NCBI GenBank assembly: GCA_030064975.1
Contig: JASJDX010000002.1
Coordinates: 1 to 35,191 of the forward strand
Length of the DNA stretch: 35,191 bases
Source of the DNA: Pleurocapsa sp. MO_192.B19
GTDB taxonomy: Bacteria > Cyanobacteriota > Cyanobacteriia > Cyanobacteriales > Xenococcaceae
Direction of reading: 5' to 3'
Positions 19,469 through 28,356 of this stretch are shown piece after piece. Numbering within the stretch: position 1 is the stretch's first letter; every line of letters begins with the position of its first letter. Below the pieces are notes generated by a model that was not told the origin of the DNA, made no database searches, and saw only the letters and a list, made by a program, of their open reading frames with translations. The position numbers and the translations under genes are program-made.

Positions 19469-20572
19469 ATGAAATTAGCTCAAATATTTCAAGATATTGA
19501 AGAAACACAGTTTTTGAAAAATTTATCATCCCATGACCGATTATGCTTTATTGGTGAGGCGGAAACTCTAGAATATCTCAAAACCTTTTTTAATAATCAT
19601 AAGCCATTAGATAATAATTATTACCACAATTTATCAAGTTGTAATCTAGATAACATCTCTACAATTGGTCAAGACTTGAATAAATATAAAGCAATAATTG
19701 TAGTATCCCTTAAAAATGAAGCTCAGCTTTTTCAGGAAGTCAAGCAAAAAATTACTGACCTGAATCTTAATCTTCCTGTAGTCAGATTATTTGCTGATGT
19801 TTTTATTAATCTTTTATGCCAAAGAAAACTATTACAATCTAGTTGCGATCGGATTCAAAAACCTGAAATATCTTATGCTATTTTGACTACTCCTCGCTCT
19901 GGCTCAACTTACTTATGTGAGCTATTAGAATCTACAACAATTGCGGGTCATCCTACTGAACATTTAAGACTAGCTGCCCAAGAATTAGCTCTTTATTGTA
20001 ATTTTGATTACATTAGATTGCTTCATAACTTAATGCAATATCGAACAACTAGTAACAAAGTTTTTGGCACGAAATTAATATCACATTTTCTATTTGAGTT
20101 TAGACAAACCAAACCCGATTTTAAGCAAATTTTTAATTCTATTGATAAATTTATTCTCTTAGTTAGAAGAGACAAAGTAGCCCAAGCAGTATCATTAGTC
20201 TTAGCTCAAAAAACTGAAATTTGGCATATTCGTCATAACATCAAAAATATTAGCTATCAATCAAGATTAGAAAATATTAATATAGATAATGCTTTACTAA
20301 AAAATGTCGAACAAAAATATGAGTTTATTAATCATCAGGAAGCTCGTTTAAAAAAAATACTGGCAGCTCACCAAATAGAGCCTTTGCAATTGGAGTATGA
20401 AGATATCGTAGAAGATGCCAAATCCCAAATAAATCGTATTTTAGACTTTCTGGAGATAGCGCAACCCCAGCATTACATCATGAATATTAACTCTGAAATC
20501 AAAAAAATGCCTTCTAACCTTTCCCAAGAAATTATTCGTCAATTTAAACAAAGAAAAAGCACTGTGTGTTAA
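19469..20572 (+). CDS. Stf0-like sulfotransferase with an unassigned N-terminal domain
   Basis: PAPS 5'-phosphosulfate loop-like ISYAILTTPRSGSTYLCELLESTTIAGHPTEHL; C-terminal LQLEYEDIVEDAKSQINRILDFLEI. Confidence 0.82.
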   Translation: MKLAQIFQDIEETQFLKNLSSHDRLCFIGEAETLEYLKTFFNNHKPLDNNYYHNLSSCNLDNISTIGQDLNKYKAIIVVSLKNEAQLFQEVKQKITDLNLNLPVVRLFADVFINLLCQRKLLQSSCDRIQKPEISYAILTTPRSGSTYLCELLESTTIAGHPTEHLRLAAQELALYCNFDYIRLLHNLMQYRTTSNKVFGTKLISHFLFEFRQTKPDFKQIFNSIDKFILLVRRDKVAQAVSLVLAQKTEIWHIRHNIKNISYQSRLENINIDNALLKNVEQKYEFINHQEARLKKILAAHQIEPLQLEYEDIVEDAKSQINRILDFLEIAQPQHYIMNINSEIKKMPSNLSQEIIRQFKQRKSTVC

Positions 20573-20686
20573 AAAAGCGGTTAGCCAAATTAATTCAACA
20601 CACAGCACAAAAGCAGTATTACAAGATATTTGATTTAACTAGAGCAATCATATTTTGTGGTTCTGCTAATCCAAATTTGAGTATGG

Positions 20687-21205
20687 TTAAGCTAAGACGA
20701 AATCTACCTCATCTGCGCCATCAGTTTCACCTTGGCCGCTGACTAGTTTTTCACCGTTTACCTCAATAGCAAAATCAGTACCATCTAAATTGAGATTATA
20801 ATCAGTCGCATCTCCCGTATAACCAACGCTGGCTACCATTTTGCGACCAGCATCCGTGTATTTAAATGCCATCATTTGATTTTTGTTTTTTTCGTTGTCT
20901 TCTGCCCAAATAACCATATATTGCTCTCCTTGATATTCAAATACCTTCGGAGGACGGGTAGGAACATAACGACCAGGATTACCAAAGCTTTTATCTAAAA
21001 AATCTTGTACTGAACTTGGTTCAACAGTAGCATAAGCAACTTCATCTGCTGCTATGTCTTCAGCATCACCTTGACTCTCATCAACCACTTCTTCTTTACC
21101 ACGGTTGCGTAGATAGTCTACTGCTTTTTTGGTTCCGATCGCGCCTATTGCTGCGACACCAGCACCAAGCAAAATGTTGCGTAGTTTACTCATTAATGAC
21201 TCCAA
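20687..21205 (-). CDS. hypothetical protein with N-terminal hydrophobic segment
   Basis: NILLGAGVAAIGAIGTKKAVDYLRNRG then a soluble domain; MSKLRN is a plausible alternative start. Confidence 0.65.
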   Translation of the reverse strand: MESLMSKLRNILLGAGVAAIGAIGTKKAVDYLRNRGKEEVVDESQGDAEDIAADEVAYATVEPSSVQDFLDKSFGNPGRYVPTRPPKVFEYQGEQYMVIWAEDNEKNKNQMMAFKYTDAGRKMVASVGYTGDATDYNLNLDGTDFAIEVNGEKLVSGQGETDGADEVDFVLA

Positions 21206-21531
21206 GATTAATAATCATAACTTTAGTTAAACAGTAAATATGCCGTAGTCTAGAACTATTTGACTATTTTTTAACAGTTAGTCACTTTTTAGGTAATTGC
21301 AACTAGATCTTTGTAAGCGGCTGCTCAATTAAACCCGCATTTTTATTGACTATTAGCATTACTTATGTGTAAGATAATACTTAATATTAGTTAATTTTTG
21401 ATTACTCCCCGTAACTCGGTGTAACGGGAGTTGAATCTCAAGCAATTGTCGACATTATGAAGGAAACTGGTAGATTTTCACTGCCTTTTCTGCATTGAAT
21501 AATTATTACAAAATAGGAGATACGAAAAACA

Positions 21532-21945
21532 ATGGGAGATAAAGATTTTTTCTTAAGCCCTGATGATGCAATGACCATGGGCGACATCAACTACATGAGA
21601 AAAAGCAAGAGAACTAGAAGAACTTTTCCCAAAACTCTCAAAAATAAAGATGGTTTTGCGATCGAGAATGAAGTTTCTTCTCTTGAAGACAGATCTAACT
21701 TTTACAAAGGTAGTAATACCAATGTAAATACTGTTTTTAATCCAACTCCTAGCTCTCAGTCTCAGCCTGGAATTACAGGAGGTTCTGCGGTTAATCAAAC
21801 TAACTCAGTTCAACCACAAGCTAGTGGAGGAGCTATTTCTCAGCAATCAACTTTTGACTCTACTCAAAAATCTGCTGAAAAACGTCGTTCAGCAGACAGC
21901 AGCATGGATATGTTCCGTAACATGGCTAAGAAGATGCGTAGGTAG
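21532..21945 (+). CDS. conserved cyanobacterial-type small protein (tentatively ApcG-like phycobilisome linker)
   Basis: ATG preceded by AGGAG; basic N-terminal motif MTMGDINYMRKSKRTRRTFPKT, low-complexity middle, C-terminal RRSADSSMDMFRNMAKKMRR. ApcG assignment is from memory of the general character of that protein, not an alignment. Confidence 0.6.
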   Translation: MGDKDFFLSPDDAMTMGDINYMRKSKRTRRTFPKTLKNKDGFAIENEVSSLEDRSNFYKGSNTNVNTVFNPTPSSQSQPGITGGSAVNQTNSVQPQASGGAISQQSTFDSTQKSAEKRRSADSSMDMFRNMAKKMRR

Positions 21946-22030
21946 AAACGTAGATAGAAAATTGTTGTAAAAAATCAATTAACAACTAGATAGTATTTAG
22001 TATTGCTATTTAGAGCAAAAACTTTTATCA

Positions 22031-22063
22031 GAGGTGAATTATTACAGTTCACCTCATTTTTTT
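22031..22063 (+). terminator. rho-independent terminator
   Basis: GAGGTGAA (22031-22038) / TTCACCTC (22048-22055) followed by ATTTTTTT. Confidence 0.9.
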
Positions 22064-22161
22064 GCTTTCTGATGGAGTATTACAAAAATTAATTTACGAT
22101 GTTTAGGGGCGGTAAAATTAAGCTGGCTAAATTTAAATTGTTTAATGAGGAGTAAAAATCA

Positions 22162-23190
22162 ATGACCAATACGCAAACCAGAAAAGCGGATCATCTGCGT
22201 ATTTGTCTAGAAGACGACGTACAGTTTCATAATCTGACTAATGGGTTAGATAAATATCGTTTTGATCACTCCTGTTTACCAGAATTGAACTTGAGTGAAG
22301 TCGATCTAAGTACCAAGTTTTTGGACAAAAAACTGAATGCCCCCATATTGATTTCTTCTATGACGGGGGGAACAGAACAGGCAAAAACAATTAATAGTCG
22401 TCTTGCTGTGGCAGCCCAAAAATACGGTTTAGCCATGGGAGTAGGTTCTCAACGTATTGCTGTCGAAAATCCTGATGTTGCCCATACTTTTGCTGTGCGA
22501 TCGCTTGCTCCCGATGTGATATTATTGGCTAATTTAGGAGCAGTACAACTTAACTATACATACGGTGTGGAACAGTGTTTGCGTGTAGTAGATATTTTAA
22601 AAGCAGATGCTCTAATTTTGCATCTTAACCCTCTGCAAGAATGTATCCAACCCAACGGAGATACTAAGTTTAAAGGTTTACTCTCTAAAATCAAACAGCT
22701 TTGTCAACAAATTGATGTCCCTGTAATTGCTAAAGAAGTTGGCAATGGTATTTCTGCGGGCATGGCAACTAAGCTAATCGATGCCGGAATAGATGTAATT
22801 GATGTGGCTGGTGCAGGAGGCACATCCTGGGCAAAAGTAGAAAGCGAAAGAGCCGAAAATAATTTGCAACGTAGACTAGGTAGAACTTTTGCTGATTGGG
22901 GTATTTCTACTGCCGACTGTATTGTGCAGATTCGCGAGCAATATCCAGATTTCCCCTTAATTGCTTCTGGGGGTTTGCGGGATGGTATGGAAGTAGCTAA
23001 AGCGATCGCTTTAGGGGCAGATCTCGCAGGTTTAGCTTTTCCTTTTCTTCAAGCAGCATCAGAATCGGCAGCAGCACTAGATGAATTGATTGAATTGTTG
23101 ATTGCCGAGATTAAAACTGTTTTGTTTTGTACTGGTAATGCTAATTTGTCTGAGTTAAAGCGATCGCCATCTTTGAGAAAAATTAAATAA
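22162..23190 (+). CDS. fni: type 2 isopentenyl-diphosphate Delta-isomerase
   Basis: [64 protein letters not shown]. Confidence 0.96.
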   Translation: MTNTQTRKADHLRICLEDDVQFHNLTNGLDKYRFDHSCLPELNLSEVDLSTKFLDKKLNAPILISSMTGGTEQAKTINSRLAVAAQKYGLAMGVGSQRIAVENPDVAHTFAVRSLAPDVILLANLGAVQLNYTYGVEQCLRVVDILKADALILHLNPLQECIQPNGDTKFKGLLSKIKQLCQQIDVPVIAKEVGNGISAGMATKLIDAGIDVIDVAGAGGTSWAKVESERAENNLQRRLGRTFADWGISTADCIVQIREQYPDFPLIASGGLRDGMEVAKAIALGADLAGLAFPFLQAASESAAALDELIELLIAEIKTVLFCTGNANLSELKRSPSLRKIK

Positions 23191-23262
23191 GTCATAAATA
23201 ATTCAATAGATAATATCCTGCCGACTCTCATCTACCACTGCTATTATTTGAGGACTGAAAAT

Positions 23263-24162
23263 TTAGGAATGATGTTTAATCCAATGTTGGGCAATATCTA
23301 TACGGCGACAAATCCAAACCCGATCGTGACTTTTAACATAGTCAATGAAACGAGCTAAAGCTGCAATACGACCTGGTTTTCCTGCTAGTCTGGCATGAAG
23401 TCCGACGGACATCATTTTGGGGCTAGTTTCTCCTTCAGCATACAAAACATCAAAGGCATCTTTAAGATAGGCATAAAAATCATTGCCACTATTAAAACCA
23501 GGGGCAACACAGTATTTCATGTCATTATTGTCTAAGGTGTAGGGAATTATTAAATGAGGTTTGTCTTCAACTTCTACCCAATAAGGTAAATCGTCATTAT
23601 AAGCATCCGAGTCATACAGAAAACCGCCTTCTTCAACAATTAAACGGCGAGTATTGAGACTGGGTGCATAACGACAATACCAACCCAAAGGGCGATCGCC
23701 TGTAAGTTTTTTTAGAGACGCTACGGCTTTTTTAATATGCTCTCTTTCTTCAGCTTCATCTAACAAATGATAGCCAATCCAACGCCAACCATGACAGCAA
23801 ATATCATAACCTGCATCAACGATCGCCTGTGCTGCTGCGGGATTTCTTTCTAATGCCAATGCTGCACCAAAAATAGTTACTAGAATATCTTTCTCTTTAA
23901 ACAGGCGCATTAACCGCCAAAATCCTACTCTACTGCCATATTCATAGACAGATTCTACCTGTAAGTCTCGCATTTCTTTGCCCATAGAAGAGCCAGGAAC
24001 TTCCCTGAGATAAATTTCGGCAGTATCATCACCATCGGGAATAGAATATTCTGAACCTTCTTCGTAGTTAAGGACTATTTGTAAAGCTATTTTGGCATTT
24101 CCTGGCCACTTTGGATGAGGTGGATTTGCACCATAACCAACTAAATCTCTGGGATAAGACAT
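23263..24162 (-). CDS. puuE: allantoinase PuuE-like (polysaccharide deacetylase family)
   Basis: MSYPRDLVGYGANPPHPKWPGNAKIALQIVLNYEEGSEYSIPDGD; YDICCHGWRWIGYHLLDEAEEREHI; SVGLHARLAGKPGRIAAL. Confidence 0.9.
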   Translation of the reverse strand: MSYPRDLVGYGANPPHPKWPGNAKIALQIVLNYEEGSEYSIPDGDDTAEIYLREVPGSSMGKEMRDLQVESVYEYGSRVGFWRLMRLFKEKDILVTIFGAALALERNPAAAQAIVDAGYDICCHGWRWIGYHLLDEAEEREHIKKAVASLKKLTGDRPLGWYCRYAPSLNTRRLIVEEGGFLYDSDAYNDDLPYWVEVEDKPHLIIPYTLDNNDMKYCVAPGFNSGNDFYAYLKDAFDVLYAEGETSPKMMSVGLHARLAGKPGRIAALARFIDYVKSHDRVWICRRIDIAQHWIKHHS

Positions 24163-24415
24163 CTGTAAAGTTGAAATCTGTAATTTTTGCGCTCAATTCT
24201 CAAAATAACTATTATTGACTATCTTTTTAGAGTATTTGTATACAGTATTCATAAGAAGAGAAATTAAGAGATTATAATTCAACAACAATTCAACAATAAT
24301 CACATTCTCATATTTTCATACTGTACGGATGTTACTATCTTGGCTTTCTGAGACATTTCAAACTATGATTAAGGTATAGACAAAATGTATATTTCGCTAC
24401 ATAAAGGAGATAAAT

Positions 24416-24616
24416 ATGTCTATTAATAACAACGCAACTTACAAAGATAATAATTGGACTACTCAAAAATTTGTCAGCTTGAGTAACAACCTTGGACAAG
24501 CTTATTGTCCTGGATCAGGTAATACTAAAGCAAATAAGAAAGCAGATTTTTGGACTACAGATAAATTGATTAGTATGAGCAGATATTTAAGTTCTGCCTA
24601 TGGTGTTGATTTTTAA
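24416..24616 (+). CDS. 66-aa protein with two copies of a WTTxKxxSxSxxLxxAY motif
   Basis: AAAGGAGATAAATATG gives a strong RBS; W14-Y30 and W46-Y62 align without gaps, 9/17 identical. Confidence 0.75.
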   Translation: MSINNNATYKDNNWTTQKFVSLSNNLGQAYCPGSGNTKANKKADFWTTDKLISMSRYLSSAYGVDF

Positions 24617-24627
24617 ATCACTACAAT

Positions 24628-25182
24628 TTAGGATGATTTTAGACGATCGAGGCGGTCATTTCGATTGATTGAAGTTTTCCATTGAATAGCTTTGCTTTCC
24701 ATTTTTTTAACAAATTCATCTTTTCCATCCATATAGCTTTCGATATCATAAGGATATTTTTGAGCCAACTTTTGTTTTAATTGACTATACTGCTCTGCAT
24801 CTTTGGGATGGGCAAGCATATAGTCTCGAAATGCCAGATGACGTTCTATTTCAGATGAGCCTGTTTCATATATGTGAACATGATGAGTTCTGATGCCTGG
24901 GGGATTTTCTTTACGGAAGTAACGACGACCAATCAGTCCAAATTCTCCCATTGCCTCATAGCCTAATTTTTCCATTGCAGGAGTTTGTTCTGTTATCAAA
25001 TTAATATCCTTAACTTCTATCAAAAAATCAATAATGGGTTTGGCATAAATATTGGGAATAGCAGTACTACCAATGTGGTGAATAACTAATAGATTTTCTG
25101 CTAGCACTCTTGCTATTTCCTGAGACTCGCGATCAAATGTTTTTTTCCATTGGGGATTATAAGGAACAACTTCTACCAACAT
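24628..25182 (-). CDS. GrpB family protein (nucleotidyltransferase-like fold)
   Basis: EVVPYNPQWKKTFDRE, VIHHIGSTAIPNIYAKPIIDFLIEV, THHVHIYETGSSEIERHLAFRDYMLAHP. Confidence 0.92.
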   Translation of the reverse strand: MLVEVVPYNPQWKKTFDRESQEIARVLAENLLVIHHIGSTAIPNIYAKPIIDFLIEVKDINLITEQTPAMEKLGYEAMGEFGLIGRRYFRKENPPGIRTHHVHIYETGSSEIERHLAFRDYMLAHPKDAEQYSQLKQKLAQKYPYDIESYMDGKDEFVKKMESKAIQWKTSINRNDRLDRLKSS

Positions 25183-25234
25183 TGATATTAACTAAAATAT
25201 TTGAGCTACACCAAAATAAATCGTGTTTATAATT

Positions 25235-25801
25235 TTATCTTTTTTGAGGATATAGCCATCTGGAAAACAGTTTAGTCATTCTTGGCATCACCACATAAGT
25301 CATCAGTAGCACGATTATTCCAGTAATAATTAAACTGCGTAGTAGTGGTGGTAATGGTTTAAATAATGGAATCAAGACTAAATTAGCCAGTTGAATTAAA
25401 GGGAAAATCGCCAGTAAAGTTATAGTAGCCATCTTATACCTTGGCGGTGGAATAATGGGTTTGGGAGAAGGTAAGGTAAACCAAGTTTCTAAACCCGTAA
25501 TTACTCGAATTGTAGGTGGTTCTAATCGCAGACTTTCAGCGCGAGCTAACCACTGGCGGCGACATTCCGATTCTTGCCAAATACGGAGATTACTGGCGCG
25601 ATCAAATTTAAAGATAATTTGATATTCGTTATTTTCTGGGCTGCTTGGGCGAAAAACATTAGTGCCTAAATGACCTTCAAAAGTCATTGCTGCGGCTGTA
25701 ATACCAGAGATAAATTCCTCAAATGCCGCTTTACACCCTGGTTTAACTCGTCGTGAAATAATAACTGTGACAGGTGGATCGATTGAGTGGTTTTCGCTCA
25801 T
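25235..25801 (-). CDS. antibiotic biosynthesis monooxygenase (ABM) domain protein with C-terminal TM helices
   Basis: PVTVIISRRVKPGCKAAFEEFISGITAAAMTFEGHLGTNVFRP, then two hydrophobic helices. Confidence 0.85.
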   Translation of the reverse strand: MSENHSIDPPVTVIISRRVKPGCKAAFEEFISGITAAAMTFEGHLGTNVFRPSSPENNEYQIIFKFDRASNLRIWQESECRRQWLARAESLRLEPPTIRVITGLETWFTLPSPKPIIPPPRYKMATITLLAIFPLIQLANLVLIPLFKPLPPLLRSLIITGIIVLLMTYVVMPRMTKLFSRWLYPQKR

Positions 25802-26174
25802 TCGTTTGATAAAAATTTCTTGCCAAATATTATATGCTTTTTGACGAAACTGCTTGCCAAAATGACTCTGACTATTAAACCCACACTCTAGGACAATCTC
25901 TATGCTCGATCGCTCTGTTTGTTTTATTGAAAACGATCTTGGGCTTTATCAACATTACCAACATTACTTTTATCATGGTTGAAAACGATGAGTTGGGCGA
26001 TACGAGTTTAGCCGAATTGATCGCCTTGGCACGTACTCAAATAACGCAATTACTTGAGTTATAAAACGATACTGCAACATTCAAGCGCTCAAAAATCAAG
26101 ATTATTTAAGATCATAGATTTATTAGTTTATTTAAACTACAATACATTTGTTCTAGCAAAGAGGTAATAATTAT

Positions 26175-26624
26175 ATGACAGTCAAACCAATTCCCGAAGG
26201 CTATCATACCGTTACGCCCTACCTTGTTGTAAGAGAAGCATCAACCCTAATTCAGTTTCTCACCGAGGCATTTGAAGCTAAGGAAATTTGTCGTAGCTTA
26301 CACCCCGAAGGCGGCATCATACACGCTGAAGTAAAAATTGGCGACTCAATAATCATGATGAGTGAAGCAAGAGGCGAGTACGAGCCAATGCCCAGTTCTA
26401 TTTATCTTTACGTAGAAAATACCGACGCCACCTATGAAAATGCCTTAAAAGCAGGTGCTATTTCGACGATGAAACCCATAGACGAGTTTTATGGCGATCG
26501 CAGTGCGGGCGTGAAAGATCCCACTGGCAATCATTGGTGGATTGCAACTCATCAAGAAGATGTCTCATCGGCAGAACTAGAAAAACGAATTCAGGAATCG
26601 TTTGGCAGCAAAGAAAAAATTTAG
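26175..26624 (+). CDS. VOC family (glyoxalase/PhnB-like) protein
   Basis: EGYHTVTPYLVVREASTLIQFLTEAFEAKEI, GGIIHAEVKIGDSIIMMSEA, DRSAGVKDPTGNHWWIATH. Confidence 0.92.
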   Translation: MTVKPIPEGYHTVTPYLVVREASTLIQFLTEAFEAKEICRSLHPEGGIIHAEVKIGDSIIMMSEARGEYEPMPSSIYLYVENTDATYENALKAGAISTMKPIDEFYGDRSAGVKDPTGNHWWIATHQEDVSSAELEKRIQESFGSKEKI

Positions 26625-26670
26625 AAGCGCATCCTAAGCGGGCAAATCAAAGTTGGAGATTCAGCAATGA

Positions 26671-26811
26671 ATAGGTGGCAAGACCAAACTTACACTCCGA
26701 ATTATGCATGAGTCTGTTGACGATCGCCGTAAGCATGAAGAGATGGGAGTTGTTGGTGGATGGAACTCTAGCTTTGATTGTCTTGAAGAGTATTTAGCCA
26801 AAGTCTGTTGA
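26671..26811 (+). pseudogene. C-terminal remnant of a SRPBCC/AHSA1-type protein
   Basis: Frame 26671-26811 reads IGGKTKLTLRIMHESVDDRRKHEEMGVVGGWNSSFDCLEEYLAKVC*, typical of an AHSA1 C-terminus, with an in-frame TGA immediately upstream (26668-26670) and no full ORF. Confidence 0.7.
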
Positions 26812-26893
26812 AGAGCGTAAGAACGTGATTTCTATTTGAAGGCTAGTTTTTTTTCGTACAAATAAACTAAAAATCTAATCATTTAACGTTTAG

Positions 26894-26940
26894 GGTGGGA
26901 AGTCCCACACCATAATCTTTGATTTGGTGTTGGGATGAAA
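26894..26940 (+). other. hairpin pair near the presumed left end of the TnpB element
   Basis: GTGGGA-AG-TCCCAC and CCCACACC...GGTGTTGGG; resembles the right-end hairpin at 28310-28344. Confidence 0.45.
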
Positions 26941-27038
26941 AGCCTGTGAGATGTAGCAGAGCGGAATCGAGCAAATCACTACAGACTTCTTGACAATAAC
27001 AGTCTACTAGCAAAACAGAGTCATGGTAAAATACCTAG

Positions 27039-28337
27039 ATGATTCTAAACTACCGCTATAGATTATATCCTGACATCCAGCAAATCGAACTGCTGTCGGA
27101 GTGGTTGGAAACTTGTCGCATCAGTTATAACTATGCGTTACGAGAACTGAAAGATTGGATAGCCAGTCGCAAGTGTCCGACAGACAGGTGCAGTTTGGAA
27201 TCAGAATACATAATGCCAGCAGACTACCCGTTCCCTGGCTACCATCAGCAGCAGAATAACCTCCCCTTAGCAAAAAAAAAGTTTCCTAGACTAAAATCAG
27301 TCCCGTCTCAGGTGTTGCAAACCAACATTCGGCGACTACATGATAGTTGGGACTTCTTTCAAAAGCGAGGGTATGGCTTCCCTAGATGGAAAAAGTATGG
27401 ACAAATGAAGTCTATTCTTTTCCCTCAGTTCAAAACCAATCCACTTACTGGTTGGCAGGTACAATTGCCCAAATTAGGATTCGTGCAAATCAATCTGCAC
27501 AGACCAATACCAGAGGGGTTTGTAATCAAGCAAGTCAGAGTAACCAAAAAAGCTATGGGTTGGTTTGCTGTAGTGGCAATAGAATCGGATATAGAGCTTC
27601 CCTTAGCTGTGCCTCACGGTCATAGCATCGGTGTTGATGTCGGCTTGTTATCCTATGTGGCAACCTCAGACTCTTACATCGAGCCTAGACCTAAGTTTTT
27701 CAAGACAGCCTATAGTCGGCTGAAAGTGCTACAAAAGCGTCTGTCTAGAAAGGTGAAACGAGGTAAGAACTATGAAAAAGCAAGAATCAAGGTAGCTAAA
27801 CAACATAACCATATAGCTTTCAAACGGACAGATTATCAATTAAAGCTAGCTCATAAGCTTTGCGATCTGGCAGATACAATATATGTTGAGGATTGTGATT
27901 TTCGCATCATGGCTAAAGGTATGCTAGGTAAGCATACTATCGATGCTAGTTTTGGACAGCTACGCTCAATACTAGAATATGTAGCTAAAAAGCGTGATGT
28001 CTTTGTCGGTCGAGTAGACCACAGGGGTACAAGTCAGACTTGTAGTAACTGTCGTTCTGAAGTCAGAAAAGAACTAAAAGATCGCTCCCATGTCTGTTAT
28101 GAGTGTGGTTATGGTGTTGATAGTCCAGTAGATAGAGATATCGTCTCGGCACAGGAAATCTGTAACCGAGGTCAAGAAACGTATCGGGGGACTCCCGAAA
28201 AGCAAGAAATTGGCTCTCAAGTCGTACTGTCGGGGAACTTTGTTCTAGATAAGTGGCGTAACTCAAATTCGGTTGTCAGGGGAGCAAGATCCATTCGCGA
28301 GAGTGGAAGCCCACGCTATATTGCTCTTAGCAATTAG
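27039..28337 (+). CDS. tnpB: TnpB, IS200/IS605 (IS1341-type) RNA-guided nuclease / transposon accessory protein
   Basis: RuvC-like acidic residues D200 (SIGVDVGLL), E284 (IYVEDCDFRIMAKG), D367 (DRDIVSAQEI); zinc ribbon CSNC...CYEC; typical DHRGTSQTCSNC. Confidence 0.95.
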   Translation: MILNYRYRLYPDIQQIELLSEWLETCRISYNYALRELKDWIASRKCPTDRCSLESEYIMPADYPFPGYHQQQNNLPLAKKKFPRLKSVPSQVLQTNIRRLHDSWDFFQKRGYGFPRWKKYGQMKSILFPQFKTNPLTGWQVQLPKLGFVQINLHRPIPEGFVIKQVRVTKKAMGWFAVVAIESDIELPLAVPHGHSIGVDVGLLSYVATSDSYIEPRPKFFKTAYSRLKVLQKRLSRKVKRGKNYEKARIKVAKQHNHIAFKRTDYQLKLAHKLCDLADTIYVEDCDFRIMAKGMLGKHTIDASFGQLRSILEYVAKKRDVFVGRVDHRGTSQTCSNCRSEVRKELKDRSHVCYECGYGVDSPVDRDIVSAQEICNRGQETYRGTPEKQEIGSQVVLSGNFVLDKWRNSNSVVRGARSIRESGSPRYIALSN

Positions 28338-28354
28338 CGTTGGGAGGATGTCAC
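28200..28354 (+). ncRNA. putative omegaRNA (reRNA) 3' region and right end of the TnpB element
   Basis: Stem 28310-28325 / 28329-28344 (CCCACGCTATATTGCT-CTT-AGCAATTAGCGTTGGG, two single-nt bulges) overlapping the tnpB stop codon, followed by AGGATGTCAC, as expected for IS605-type right ends. The 5' limit is a guess. Confidence 0.5.
28343..28347 (+). promoter_or_regulatory. Shine-Dalgarno GGAGG for the TetR gene, located in the TnpB element right end
   Basis: GGAGG 9 nt before ATG 28357. Confidence 0.55.
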
Positions 28355-28356
28355 GT

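Noticed and set aside
28273-28356. N-terminal extension of the TetR ORF (MSGEQDPFARVEAHAILLLAISVGRMSR)
   Set aside because: It is translated from tnpB and its right-end hairpin in another frame; ATG 28357 with upstream GGAGG is the better start.
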